Below, one piece after another: positions 22,273 to 44,573 of a stretch of 62,000 bases of DNA; within the stretch, counting starts at the first letter, position 1, and every line of letters starts with the position of its first letter. The stretch comes from Glandiceps talaboti (Eukaryota > Hemichordata > Enteropneusta > Spengelidae), in NCBI RefSeq assembly GCF_964340395.1, contig NC_135553.1, positions 9,872,501-9,934,500 of the forward strand, written 5' to 3'. The notes beneath the pieces were generated by a model, which was not told where the DNA came from, made no database searches, and saw only the letters and a list, made by a program, of their open reading frames with translations. A program made the position numbers and the translations under genes.

Positions 22273-23536
22273 GGGTAGGGAAGGTGAAATAGATAACTAA
22301 TCCGAGGAAAATTCGCAACCGTCTTTCCGAGCTTTGATTTCATTTCTCCACGGTTCCATGGTATTTTGAAAATGATAATCTTTTGTTAAATCTCTAAATT
22401 ATGTAATAAATTCAACTTTTAAATAATATCATCACGAACCATGCAATTCTAATCCAAATAGTTCAATGAGACTGAGCTCATCTTCCAATTCAGTGGGTCA
22501 ATGTATAATAAATTCAAATTATATTAAATCCACTGAACTAAACTTTGAAGCGGTATACCTACATTCCATACTATGACTGTAATAAGTAAACTGAAGCGGT
22601 GAACTTCAGCTTGGTGTGTCATTTACTTATCGAATAATGAAGACTTAATACAAAATCTTATTAAAATAATATGTGTCTCACCTTGCTGTATTACACGTCC
22701 CCCTGGGTGGAGCAGAATGCTGTATTCTACTGACACCCAGTTGTGATGTCCTTTTTATCGAGAACTGAAAAGTACAGCCACGTGGTTATATTGTACTTTG
22801 TGAATCACCAACTTCCGATATATCTTGACCGAGTCAACAATAAAACTTTTTCGTCCAATGATATTAGAACTTTAAGTAAAGTTTAGTTGCATATGACCCT
22901 CACACATATACCCCGTGATGACCCTATCTGACCCTCTCCAGTAAAAAACTTTGTTTCAATGTGTCGACCCACATCAACCTCAACAGTTAAAGAATTTGAA
23001 TTACTCGAATCCTAGCAACGGTATTTACTGTCGAGGCACAATATTTTTTCTGCAAAGGTTGACAATGTTTTGTCCCGTTACGCACCATGTGAAACATAAT
23101 TTAATATATGATATCGAAGAGTGAATAAATAGCTAAATATTTATGACCAGAGTTTGCGGATAATTCTATTCTAATAGACTATTACATCATGTAGAGTCTA
23201 TGATTGAAGACTGAGTATTATGCTTGACATCAGTGAGATGGGACTGGTATACGTACGTGACGTAAAAGGGTTCGTCTGGTGCATGGTGTTACTATAGCAA
23301 CATTGGATGACTCAACCATCGAAGTGCCACGATGCAAAAAATGAGGAACGCTGTAAACACGTCCTTGGCTATGTGTGTTCCCTATTCTCAAATCTCCAAT
23401 TTGTAACTTTTTATCTGCACGGTGAACCGTCAACTTCAAATTATAAGTCAAACCATAGACAGTGGAGAAGTTTGCTCAAATGAACATTGAAACCATGAAA
23501 AGAATCAAAGAAAATGACATATAGCAGGAAAATGAG

Positions 23537-23676
<140 letters not shown>

Positions 23677-24141
23677 GCAGATATAACTTTGACAGCGAAT
23701 CTATAAACTTAATTATAAAATATATTAAAACACTTTTCGTTTTAGAGATGATCCAAATGATTGATTATGAGTTAGATCACCACTCTTGCCATCATTGTGA
23801 CGTCACTGCGCTGTACATGTACTGTGGTGAAAATTATAATTGCACGTTTACCTAATTATTTAATGAGATATATCTTTTGAGAGGAACACCTAATGCATCT
23901 CTAGCCGTTATCATGGGGGGGGGGGGGGGGTTAAACGGTAGATAATACTGTAGAGCCGTTTGTGGTTCTTGTAGCCAATGGCGTATATTCTGAAACCATA
24001 TGTCCAGAGCAAGCCTTTTTGTACGTAGGATACTGCAAGGTTGCAAATACAAGTGCAAGCAAAATGTGTCCATGGTTTTGAAGGTAAATTATTTTTTTTA
24101 ATTTAACGCATCAAATAAGTACAGCTAGAGTCAGAGATAGA

Positions 24142-24463
24142 TGTGGAGTCATGATGGGTGAATGGTTAACCGGCTTGGAATCTCCAAGTTGCAGGTTCGA
24201 GCCCCGTTCTTCTGAGTGGCTAAGATTTGAACATTGGGCAAGATTTGAACCACGACTGTGCCTCAGTCAACCCAGCTGTATAAATGGCGATAGGATGTAG
24301 GTTGCAATGTGAAGGCTTTAATCCTATGCGCTTAAATGGCTGCAATGGATTGTATGCTCCCCGGGGAGTTGAGGAAGACTAAAGGGCCGTTGTGCTGTTC
24401 TGATCCGAGCCAGGGGTAATAATTGTAAAGCGCTATATAAGAACCCAACATTATTATTATAGC
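24142..24463 (+). mobile_element. tRNA-derived SINE, about 320 bp
   Basis: The head holds RNA polymerase III boxes with tRNA spacing: A-box-like GATGGGTGAATGG (24153-24165) and B box GGTTCGAGCCC (24194-24204). The body includes CAACCCAGCTGTATAAATGG. The tail has GCGCTATATAAG (24430-24441) and ends in (ATT)n, as in SINEs that share a LINE tail in marine invertebrates. No clear target duplication, so the copy is old. Confidence 0.85.
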
Positions 24464-25701
24464 AACAACTTCCAATGTAAGTTGAATTTAGATAATTGTT
24501 ATCATCGAAATAAACACACACGCACACATTGTAAAGCCTGCATGATCTATTGATGGCCTTGTGTCACTGTCACCATATCCGTGATATATTTTGTAATTTG
24601 TTTGAAAAACAACTTTATATTGTACGCAATATCGCTTGTTTGATCATCGCCACTTACTGACATAAAAAATGTAAAGATAGGCCATTGGACATTTTGTAAA
24701 TCATCTAATGACGTCATTTCAGTGTGGTGTGACGTTATCCAATTAATTACATATTTTCATCTGGTCAATCAGTAGATAAAAAATGATATAAGTAACTTTG
24801 ACATAAACAGAGAGTTGTAAAGTCGAGGGAAGAAGAAAGACTACACGATGTGTCATATAAGCTTTGTCTGATGAAATTTACAAGAAAGTCAGATTACTAC
24901 ATATGTTTAACTTGAGTGTTCAAAATTTGCTCGAATTGATAACATACACGTATTTTGTATTGGTTACTCCATCAGTCCAAGTGCACTGTGTTGTTATCCA
25001 ATGAACCAGGGTTTGAGTGGAATAAATATTTAGGTTTAAAAAGAAGTATCTAGGTCCAATTGTATCAGTTAAATCTATTTGTGGTTCGGTCTCTCACAGG
25101 ACACATCCCCGAGAATCCGAAAAAGAATTGCCGTAGGTTATGAAACTCTGATTTTGGTAAAATCGAGACAATTTTTTCAAGACGAAGATTCTTGACTGGT
25201 ACTCAGTAAAAGGTCTTTACTCTTTACCCAGATTATGACAACACCTGCAGCTGTGGGTCGTGTTTGTTGCTAAAGGTCAGGGATACTTCATAGGTTAGGT
25301 CATATCTACTCACTGAAACCATGGTAACGCTATCTCAAATGAGTAGAAGCACTTTTACAAAATAAATGCCACTGCGACGTAATGTTCAAAAAAAGCTCCA
25401 CGTCACCAGTTTGATTATTGGAATGTATCAGCACCGTCACTGTTTGTAAAGTACAAAATATTATTTTGCTTTTTTTCAGAGCGTTTGCATGAAGATCGAG
25501 TTTGTCTGGTCTAGATTTAAAAGTAAATTCTCAAATCAAATTACTCCGATTTCATACTAGATAGTTCGAAAAGTTGGCTCTCCGATAATATTTCAATATT
25601 AAATGTGTAGAGTGTGCTAACGTGACGTTGATGTCGAACCCTGACCCTCGTTCTTATAAGTTATAACTCTTCGACTAAGTTATATCCAAACCAGTCCCTT
25701 G

Positions 25702-25703
<2 letters not shown>

Positions 25704-25752
<49 letters not shown>

Positions 25753-25788
25753 ACGCACGCACGCACGCACACACGCACACACGCACAC
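25704..25788. repeat. (AC)n/(ACGC)n microsatellite
   Basis: About 18 AC units, then ACGC units. Confidence 0.95.
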
Positions 25789-26869
25789 CTACCGTGTACG
25801 TAGACATCCGACCAGATAAGATGCTCGTGAGTCTTGTCACGGGTAAAGTCAAGTGTAATAAAAAGTAACAGAATATAAAGGGGCACGACCTTTAAGACGT
25901 TATTAATATTTAAATTATGTTAAATACTTAAAAACTAATCTAGTCTGTTGATTTGTGCTTTGAAAGGAGTATAAAGTTTCCATTTTACATTGGCAAGTTT
26001 ATGTACCTGCATATTCTAAACAATCCTTTGCATTTTTGGAAGCACCAAAAAATAAATAATTTATTCGGTTATTCGGGTTACCTAGTGTTATGCCACAGTT
26101 GTCATGGTTACCGTATGTTCATCAGCTTAGTAGATCAAATGATTTACACGGGTTATAACATACAAACAGTTCATAGTATTTTCGCATTGAACTATCGATT
26201 TGTCTTGGGCAACTATCAATGCTAGATACATGTAGTTCGATGCCCCGCCTCTGTTGACCTTGGATTATAGCGTCAGTTGTTAGCCCCCACCCCACCCCTC
26301 GATCTTTATCGGGAACTCGAGTGTGGATGTATCAATAATGGTCAGAGAGTCGCATGGCCCAGTCGATCGTCATGACTGTAGCTACGGGAGTGTTCAGCTA
26401 AAGCCGATGCTAAAGTGTTTGTCCCTCACAGATTTGTGATGTTCTTCGATCCTGGTTTTCAATTGTCTTCCCTATTCGCCAATACATATTTGATCACAGT
26501 CCTTACACGGTACCTTATATATCACCCCACAGATGAATTTGAAGTGAAAATGAATTTGAAATAAAAATCGATTTGCACGTAAAAATAATAACGAATTTAA
26601 ATCTCAAAAAATAATGAAAGGACTTGCTAATGCAATTTGATATGAAAGAAACTGTTTTGTTCTTTTTTTTAAAAAATCAAAATTGATTTGTGATATCATG
26701 AGACTTCTCGTTTGCCGTACCACAGTGATGTCCAGGCACTGTCTTATCCCTGGCCTTGGGTGTGAGACGGCAAAGTGCATCGTAGAGTGGCACAGCGTGG
26801 TACAACCATGATTTGAAATTTGTATTGAGGCCTATTAGTTAATTTGATTAGGCAAAATGTCGATTTTGC

Positions 26870-26940
26870 TATTTTTATATGTAGCAGTTTCTTGTTGGTT
26901 TCTACATGGTTGTATCAAACAGAGCCAGTTAAACGTCAGA
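26870..26940 (+). repeat. Dispersed repeat with TGGTTGTATCAAACAGAG core (copy a)
   Basis: GTTGGTTTCTACATGGTTGT then ATCAAACAGAGCCAGTTAA. Nearly the same block occurs at 44574-44615 and, inverted, at 56060-56100. The preceding ATATGTAGCAGTTTCT also occurs at ~1803, linking it to the GTAGCA repeat family. Confidence 0.6.
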
Positions 26941-27095
26941 TGGGTTTTACAAATAACACACTGATATGAGAAAGACGATCAGATCAGATCAATATCCCTT
27001 TTGGCAAGGACATGTACCAAACTACGGCATATAAGGAATAAAACTCGTAAACAGACATTTGCTTGCTTCTTTTAGTTTACTGTGTTCTATATATA

Positions 27096-27453
27096 GGCAT
27101 ACTGAACAACAAAGTTTTCCGTGAAACTTGCCTTTTTCTTGAAAGGGAATAAAGATAAGGCTGACTTTGTCTTATTTACCTGCATTTCTTATACTCAGGA
27201 ACCCAGAAAATTAAAGTTGTGTAAAACACGTCTCTTCTGAGACAGATTTGCATATTTTCATAGCCCTACTTAAAGAGACTTAAACTCTAAAAAATGCACC
27301 TAAAGATGAAATCAGTCTCTCTCTTGTGTCCCCTTTTAATGATGTCATGACTTGATACCGCTGCTGTAAGCCCAGTGGTACTAAATCGGTACTAATTTAT
27401 CAATATAGTTTGTTGATGTCTTGGAAGGAGCGATTTTTTTTGTTCAGTATGCC
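27096..27453. mobile_element. 358-bp MITE with TA target duplication
   Basis: Terminal inverted repeats GGCATACTGAACAA(C/A) are at both ends, with TA at 27094-27095 and 27454-27455. No coding capacity. TA duplications are typical of mariner/Tc1-derived MITEs. It lies just beyond the gene B stop codon, perhaps within or next to its 3' untranslated region. Confidence 0.75.
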
Positions 27454-27732
27454 TAAATGAAATATACATGTACTCAATCGCCTATAAAGTAAAATATATT
27501 AAAGATTCCGTGCAAATATTTGGCAATAAAATTCATATAGGCAGATTCCGAAGAACAGAAATAGATATATTAGCTGTAAAGGGTAACTAGAACTCTTGAA
27601 AGAGGTGAAGTAACGATGTTGTATTGGTGCCATGGTGATGAATGGATCAAATGCTGGCTGATATAACATCACTCTGACGTGACGTCATAACTCGTTCTCT
27701 TGACCTCTGACCTATACTTCAGCGTAGCAGTC

Positions 27733-35758
<8,026 letters not shown>

Positions 35759-36404
35759 GGTATCTTTTTCTGAAAAGAACATAAAACTGTTTTCAGTATC
35801 ACGTGATTTTTTAACGCACATGCAGAACAGGAATACTCCATTTGTCAATAGAGGGTATTCCTCGTTCTTTTCCCGTTTTTTTTAGAACTGAAATAATGTT
35901 TATCACATTCTCGACGAGATTTCACTTTGTTGGACAATTTAAACTTGTTTTGAATGTGAACATTTGAACATTCTGGTACTCTCTCAATAAACAAGTACAT
36001 CCAATAGCAATTATTCTTTGCAACAAGCAAACACTGGGGACCCTACTCAGAGTAATGCAAACCCTACACTCGAGTCTGTACTATAAATCTGTTTGCGATC
36101 ATCTTTGTGCCAGTTTCAAGTATTATTCTTAATATACCGTAATTGATAGCCGCTCGAGAGTGTGGTTTTTGGGATTAGTTGTTGGTATTTTACTGTAGCT
36201 ATGAGCTAACGACAGCTTGCGCTACACAAAGTCAGCTTAGTACAACACAGAATATCGACACACATGTTTGTAATTCATCACTAGTACTGCTTTTCAAATT
36301 TGCGACAGCATTGAACAGGGAATGTTGCCTTTGACATGGTCCCTTTCATTTTACTATAATAATCCAATGACTGTGCCTACATACAGCTTGCAGGAGCTCA
36401 ATGC

Positions 36405-36548
36405 CGTCTCCACCACCACCACCACCACCACCACCACCACCACCACTATCACCATCACTGTCATGGCCACCACCATAGTTATCATCGTCGTCGTCATCGT
36501 CGTTACCACCACCACCACCACCACCACCACCATCATCATCATCATCCA
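36405..36548. repeat. (CAC)n/(ATC)n microsatellite
   Basis: Two CCA blocks separated by TCATCGTCG-like triplets, ending in CAT units. All frames are open by composition only. Confidence 0.9.
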
Positions 36549-36649
36549 TCATCCACATAATAGATCTATATCACCAAACATTGGATAAACCTTGTCACCA
36601 TCTTATCGTCACAAATAAATGAAATATTTGATATCTGACTAAAACTCAT

Positions 36650-36708
36650 ACATACATACATACATACATACATACATACATACATACATACATACATACA
36701 TACATACA
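36650..36708. repeat. (ACAT)n microsatellite
   Basis: About 14 perfect units. Confidence 0.95.
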
Positions 36709-36816
36709 TGTACGTATTCCTCCGATGATCGTTAGCATATTGTCATACATACATTTTACAAAGTATAGAGTAAATTAATTTTTTCCCCTATATATTCTTT
36801 CCCCTTTCACCCTCGC

Positions 36817-36840
36817 CATATTGAGACAAATCTCAATATG
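36817..36840. repeat. Perfect short hairpin
   Basis: CATATTGAGA and its inverse around a CAAA loop. No target duplication. Confidence 0.5.
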
Positions 36841-37121
36841 AAGGATGACGTCATAAAGTTTGCTAGCAAATTTCATAAATAGCTTCTAATTTCATACAAA
36901 GCACTAGCTGCAGCTGGGACGTTTTTATGTTTTGTTAATGTTAGGTACAATAACATACTCGTTCTTAACGTACACCCCGGACAATGATGCATCACCTGTT
37001 GTTGTATCTGTTTACATAGTAAATCTAATCAGAGTGATTTTGAGATCCGTGTGGATACTATCGACTCCTGATTAACAATACATCCTGTGGTTGTCTGTTC
37101 AAAAAATGGTACTCCACTTTG

Positions 37122-37487
37122 GCTGGCGTCAGAATTTATGGCAGGGGAGGGGGGGAGAAATTATCTTGGTCAAAAGAAATCGCAGCCCCCCCCCCCCCCC
37201 GAAATGAACCCAAGAATTTTCGTATCCGCCCTTCCCGGCTACACATATTTTAATGTGTAATGATACAGTACCCCCCCCCCCCACTCCACTTCAGTGTTGT
37301 ATAGTATGGTGCACTTCATTAAAGTAACAGTGGAAATCAATTTCAGCATCCATTCATAATAATGAGATATTTCTTTAATGTGGGCTTTGCGAAAAAAGGT
37401 CTAACAGTAGGGTGCACTTTGAGATACTTTGTCAGCAGCGTTTTATCTTTCAATCTTGATTCTCGGCAGAGAGAGAGAGAGAGAGAC

Positions 37488-37572
<85 letters not shown>

Positions 37573-37619
37573 ACAAACAACAAACAAGCGGATGGTTCTG
37601 GAATCTTGATTCTTGGCAC

Positions 37620-37706
<87 letters not shown>

Positions 37707-37957
37707 GGAAGGCATACACAAATACATTCGCATGGCTGTCACCCAACTCATCACTGAATATAGGTTTTAGAAGGTATTGAGATTCTTTTAATTTACTCGG
37801 TAAACCACCGCTCATGAGGTTTTATTTGGTTCAAATCATGAGCAAAATATTTCGGCCCCTCCTTTCAGAATTGTCATGGTCCCTCCCCTTTGAACCCTCA
37901 TTTTTTTCATGGTCCCCAATTCTCCCCCCCCCCCCCACCGTAAATTCTGACTCCAGC
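37122..37957. mobile_element. 836-bp TIR element carrying microsatellites
   Basis: The left end GCTGGCGTCAGAATTTATGG and the inverse of the right end, GCTGGAGTCAGAATTTACGG, match at 17 of 20 bases. Both are followed by G-rich tracts and GAGAA(A)TT. Inside are two (GACA)n arrays at ~37466-37570 and ~37620-37706. Each is preceded by the same AATCTTGATTCT(C/T)GGCA, so the array and its leader were duplicated (~153 bp). No transposase and no clear target duplication. Confidence 0.65.
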
Positions 37958-38209
37958 TTTACAACTAGTACAGTTTCATAGCGACTGATTTAAAAACCAA
38001 GCTTTTACTAGCCAGTGTAGAATTAAAACCAATATCATACATTTAGTATGTTTAGGTCTATAACGTGTTATTGATCTATCATCATTCGGTCAAATGTGTT
38101 CGTTGCCGATAGATCATACACGTCATGTGCTTTTGGAGTCGCCCTCTAACAACACATCAGGGAAATGATTCTGTCAAATGTCAAACCTCTCCTTCCCCAC
38201 ATGTATCAT

Positions 38210-38237
38210 ATCAGACCACTAACGTTAGTGGTCTGAG
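38210..38237. mobile_element. 28-bp palindromic element with 7-bp target duplication (copy 3)
   Basis: TCAGACCACTA, ACGT and the exact inverse TAGTGGTCTGA, bounded by A and G. Perfect direct repeats GTATCAT lie at 38203-38209 and 38238-38244. It is the cleanest and shortest of the three copies. Confidence 0.85.
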
Positions 38238-38417
38238 GTATCATGCATGCATTTTCATATATCCTTCGAAGTAAGATAGCCACATGAAATGAGGTTAAAA
38301 TGCTATGAAAGTGTGTATAATTGTTAGGAGATAGTAAAACTTGTACACCTCTTAGATAATGTGGCATCTGATCAAGTACAAACACGATGGTTAGGAGCTC
38401 ATGAACTGTTCATACGT

Positions 38418-38542
<125 letters not shown>

Positions 38543-39153
38543 AGAGACATTAATTGTTATGGATCTTTTCGCACCTTATCACTTTTCATGACCTGATATT
38601 TCATAAACGCTACATTTAATCATTTTGAAGAGGGAGAAAGACGTGGAGAAAGACGTATAGAAAAATGAACAAAAAAAAATAAGTAATCTATTGATGTTCC
38701 GAACTCATCATCTTCCTGCGCAATTCACCGACACGTAACTGTGACGTCACTAGATTAATACGAAACAGTTTTGAATGGCCCTCATGTCCAAAGTACTTTG
38801 ACATGTGTCGCCTATGATACCATATTTGGCAAATATATCACTTTCGCTCACTTACTCTTTCAAACCGTTATTGTTGCATGTTGTTGATGATAGCGATTGA
38901 GTAGCAAGGGTTGAACTCGTGGAATGAAAGAAAATTGACTTTTTAAATTCGTCTCGGGGATCGCATTTTTAAAGCCACTTGTTGATCGTTCAACCCAAAA
39001 CCCTGGTTATTAGGTCACAACTGAGGTGTCACATATCATCTCATAGGTGGTTGATAGATTCTATATATTAAAAACAACATTGAGAAATCCATCTTTTTGT
39101 CACAATTGTGCGATGTAACTGAGTATAACTGTTAAACACGTAGAAACCGGCTT

Positions 39154-39670
39154 ACTTGAAACAGATCGTCGTCTGACTCCCGGGGGGAGGGGGTACTCAA
39201 ATAGAAAGCTATACTGGTATGTGCCGCCTTGATGGGTCACTTTAATTATACCAGCCTTCACAACATCAGAAAGGTAATTGACCGGATGGTTGTGACTGAA
39301 AATCCCTAATGGGTCTGGTTTTTTTTAGATTATACATGAGTCAGTGTTTTAAACTTTTAGTGCACACCCCCGTCTGAAAATTGTGGGGTATACCCCACCC
39401 CCAGGGGGTTTGACTCCTCAAATATGTTACGAACAATGCCCCCAATTCATCACCTGGTGCGACAAAAATCTCATTACAATTATTGCCATCATTTTAAGAG
39501 TTGGTGTGAATCACCTACAAATAGCTCACCTACAGAAAATGTAAGAACAAATTTTTGTCGCGTCGTATGATAAAATGAAGCAAATATTAATACGAGTTTT
39601 CAGTGTGGAATCAGACGATGTTCTATGTCAGGTCAAGTGGACTCGTTTGTAAATTATGACCAGCTGCAGT
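39154..39670. repeat. Inverted-repeat family copy with a nested G-rich element
   Basis: The outer ends (CAGATCGTCGTCTGACTC at the left, the inverse of ATCAGACGATGTTCTATG at the right) match the element at 28796-29095. A segment from about 39176 to 39422 interrupts it. It has CCCGGGGGGAGGGGGTACTC and GGTATGTGCCGC near one end and CAGGGGGTTTGACTCCTC at the other. Nesting is inferred by comparison with the 28.8-kb copy. Confidence 0.5.
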
Positions 39671-40888
39671 GTGAATGCCCTTTCCACTTTTTTTCCGATG
39701 TTTTAGTACGACGTGTACAATCCTCAACACGGACTTTATATGTTGTATGTTGATTTGTCTAAATTTCGGCTACCAGGCTGATGTGGTCACTCTTTCGTCA
39801 TATACAAACACTAAGATTTCATAGACATGGAAACATGGTGTTGCTATCAAAAGTAAGATGGTTGCTGCCCTGAATAGTTTTCACAGCTCTATTCTGAATA
39901 CATGACAGATTTTGATACCAATGAAATACACAAACATTAAGTTATTACTAACACAAACACAATGGTCCCAATTTTTTTTTTTAGAAAGTTGCGCTGTATA
40001 CCCTACCTGTAAGAAGACTGCAAATCGTCCAATGATTTCACCGTACTTCGAGATTGTTTACAGAGGCCACCACAGAAACACAGAACTCACTCACTCTCGC
40101 GAGAACAGAAAATCTCGCAAATTCCCACTCGGTTCTTGTGTGCAAGTTCAAAACCTCAGATTAATGAAGAAAACGTAAATAAATGTGCGATACTTTTCGT
40201 CATCTACTGAACTTTGAATTTTTTTATTTAAGTTTTTGACTTCATACATAAGTACCCTGGTAATAAAATAGTTAATACACTTCATATGGACAAAGCCAAA
40301 AAATCTTTTAAAATTTAAAGCTGACGCTGAAACATAAGCTTAGAACGGTTTTCGTATTAGACCTGCTGTAGATTTTATGGGTGTTTGCGATGTATAATCG
40401 TAGGCCTAACAAAAAGAAAAATTTCCTCTTCAAGGTGATTGCAATATATATAGGAGATGTATTTTGTCTGAATATGTCAGCCCCGGGGGATGTCAGCGAA
40501 TCTACTCACCCACGCATACACCTGATGATCCCTTTGCAGTTTTGGTGAAACGGACCGTAGTGTAAATACATAATGTAATAACATACTCGTCTTCTTTCAT
40601 TTTTATGTATGTAATACTATGTATATATATGTTTATATAAGAGACGTATTTTGTCTGTATATGGTATTTTAATTGTATTTTCACATCGCATATTCTAACA
40701 GGTAAATATTATTATATAGCAACTTACAGGGTTTATCGAAAGTTTTTAATTTATTTTTAAGATGGAGAAATGGAAAAGAGTGAAAAATTCTTCAACTTTG
40801 ATCGTGTACTGAAACAGGCCTAATGCGAAAGAACACAAAGAGACGTTATCACGAAACACAAACGGCTTGTCGCAACAGTCATTAATTA

Positions 40889-41126
40889 CTATATGACGTT
40901 AAACTGGAAACCTTGGTTCGATGAATTCATTGCCTCTCGACTCGATGGATTCGTGACTTGCCACAGAATTTTTAAAGTGGAAATCGTGTAGACACCATTC
41001 CTCCGTATTGTGGCACCAACAAAGTCCTTGTCTAAATACCAGGCCTTCAGTTCGGTAAAAAATGACACTTGAAATCTGTTTACTATACGATCGGAGGGCA
41101 AGGTACGATTTTCTCTATCATTTTAC
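40889..41126 (-). CDS. Possible orphan exon or decayed coding segment
   Basis: A minus-strand frame opens after a TAA near 41126 and ends TAG at 40889. It codes a coding-like segment including SFFTELKAWYLDKDFVGATI and LKILWQVTNPSSREAM, C terminus FQFNVI. It has no ATG until late and no strong acceptor. Upstream at 41338-41343 there is a good donor GTAAGT, with TTTATAAAG about 35 bases before it, so a small gene with a noncoding first exon is conceivable. I do not recognise the protein. Confidence 0.3.
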
Positions 41127-42687
41127 ATGACTGTGCACTACTATATCTGAATATCTGGCAAAACCGTTGAACTTGAACGAAAAAACGAATTATAACTACT
41201 TTTCAATTATTTTCTATTCACGTCAATTTATGATTTTCTACTTTCTTATCTTTTCACTTCTAAAAAGTTAGTTTGAACAGTCGATTTCTTTCTTTTAAAA
41301 AAAAAACAGACTCGAACAATTTTTTAAAAGTGTGAAACTTACCCGTTAAGGTGTATAGCAGAAGAGTAACGAGACTTTATAAACAGCACACTGCAGTCTA
41401 AAAGTACTGGCGTCGTCGCTGATGACGTTTTCTCTAAATGGTATCCAATACAACTGTACAAATGCCTATATAGACGTATTTCAAGAGTTAATATGTCATA
41501 CCGTGACAGAATGTTTACTCACTAAATAAAAAACAACTAAATATGCTTATCGACTTTAGGCGACTGGTCCATGAAAATTCATTTCGTCATGATCCTGTCA
41601 AGGGGGCTAATTACTCAACATCATAATTTTGATACAATGAAGTTGTTTGCGGTCCAGGTATCAAAAAATTAGGAAATGTAGCGACTCAGTCTACTCCACC
41701 TGTGCATCAATTACTTGGTCGAGTTGTACATATCCTGTTCTACTTAAGATTAGGAGCATGTATATTAATCTTTATGAGTCCCTACAAGTCAATATAGCTC
41801 TGTCGGAAATGAATCAATATTTTCAGATGTGGTGACAAGTTTTTAAAAAAATCTCGCCACGTGGTGTTAATTTTCAGCACTTTTTAAGTACGGAAGGCTG
41901 ATTTTCTTTGGCCCTATGATGTCAAAAATTTGAGGTGAGTTTAACTTTCCATGCAGTACCCCCCCCCCCCCCACCCACAAGAACAAATAATAATTCTTCG
42001 TTTCTTCAATATATATTGCCATATGAAACATCATTGTAATATGTTGTCACATTGTTATCAAACTACGGCAGCCATATATATTTAGATGAATCAATGTGGC
42101 TTGAACGCCGGTTCTCCTAAACATCCAACTAAATCTAAATAACACCTGATTTTTGTACCTGTTTTCTGTAGAGTTTGATAAAATAATGTTACTCCAGGAT
42201 CCAACAGTTTCAGGTGACTTTCATTTAAGCAAACTTTTTTCCAACTATCGCGTACATTCTGCAGTTGTGTCCTAAGTCAATTCCGTATCCAGAAACTAAT
42301 CCGTTATCTTTCAACGCGAGTACCAAGGACCGATCGAGTATGCTATATTAATGAATTCGAAAGTGCAAGACGTAATTGATCTGTAATTGTTATGCTGTTA
42401 AGCAGAAACTTCGGGTAATCTTGTGAACAGCTGTTGGAAAACATTGTGACCCTATGGAGAGCAAAGCCTATAAGCAAATTTACTCGATATGGTATTCAGG
42501 TAGATTGTATTACCATTAATCAAAACTGAGACGAAAACCAAACATTAGACATATGCTGTACATGCCGAAAGTGGTTGGAATCTCCTTGTCGCAATGGTAC
42601 CGATTGACTTCATTTATATAGGAATGTGCTAGTTGTCGTCTCAGCAGCTATTGCATGGTTTGTCAGCAATTGGCGCCTAATTTTTAT

Positions 42688-42896
<209 letters not shown>

Positions 42897-44573
42897 CAAG
42901 GAGACCTCAATGTTTGAAACCCTTTACTTGAAATCGAAGGGTTTGTTCTGCTCTCAAGTCAAGTCCGAATATTTGAATAAGTAACACGACGTGGCAAACA
43001 AAAACTTACACATGTACACATTGTCATTGATGTCTTTCAGAAACGTACTATTTGACCTCTTGACCGTTGAAGTGAGTTTACCATTACGACACTGTTTGCC
43101 TATGGAATGTTAAGTTTTGGAAGGTATAATATGCATACGTGGCTGAGAAGTAAAATAAAGAAAAAAATAAAAAGTGTAGGCATTTATCAGACTTGTCGAA
43201 TAAAACATATAGAATACTTTGATAAACAGGCTTTGATAAAAAGCATCCGTACAACACTTTGATACAAATTACAAAAACACACTGGGTTTGTATACTTTTA
43301 CCGTCATTTGCACAAAACACTGTCGAAACTGTGTGCATCACACATATATTTTTAACTTTATCTGTGACATTTTGCAATGTATCTATCCAGACCTCTGTAC
43401 CTCAGACTGTTTTCTCCACGTAATAACTTCAACGGTAACAAACAACGTTGTGTGGAGTGGGGTGGGGGTTATACCCTTCCTACATCACTATTCACCAGGA
43501 ACTAAAACTCTGATTCGGCGCCATTCATCAGTGTTTTACATTACGATTACATCTGTTGTTTCTGTAACGACTCGACATTTCTGTAGAGTTCTCCTAATCT
43601 AAATATACGGATGGACGCGCATAGGACGGAGCCCATTCACGTTTTATACGTACATGACGCACACACCGTAACAGTTGGTCGGCGTCAACACGAGTATGCA
43701 ACACGGTTTCGACCGACTATCTCGATCTCAGACGTTTACTGTTTACCTTCCAACTAACTCGTCTTATACCGGTCTACTATAAAAGTGCTCAACTTCTATG
43801 AAACATTTCAACCAGTCAAATATATGGAAACGCCAATATAATAAAGTGATATATGTAATTTGTAATGAATATAGAGATGAATTTAAAGTTCGATATAAAT
43901 ATTGATTAATTAAAAAAAAAAGTTTGGTATACAGTGCCTTGCAGGTCACTGTTCACTGGCCCTGTTTGAAACAACCATGGAGAAGCCAATAATAAGAAAC
44001 TATTCGTGCACAAGAGACAGCAAGATTCGACGAATATAGTTTCTTGCTACATTTTGTCTATTAAAATGAAATTAACTTTCTCGCCACCATGCAGATATCA
44101 AATGCAGACGTCAACACACAGGAACTCGCGTGGCTGTGTCTAGTTACAGTATGATCATTAAATAGTTTATTCCATTCAGGTAATATGTAGCAAGTAATTT
44201 CGATCATGCTATGTTAAAGTCAGTCTGTATTGAGACTCGGATTATATTTTGTCATATTCCTAAAAAAAAAACTTCTGAAATACTTTTTTATTGAAATACT
44301 AATTGTGTGCACATACATAACCTATGTGACATGCGATATAGTCAGCATGTACAGTGTAATTCTGTGTTCTATACACATGATACAGAACGCGCGCTACTCC
44401 GCACTAACACTGAGGATTCGAACACATAAACATAACCCGTCTTGACTTCAACAAACGTCCAACGCACACCATGTTTTAATTCTATTAATTTCAGCGGCAA
44501 AAATAATATTAAAAGATAGATTGCAAAAAATTCAAGATGACTGTTGACAGTCTATGTTAAAGTGTAGAATGTG

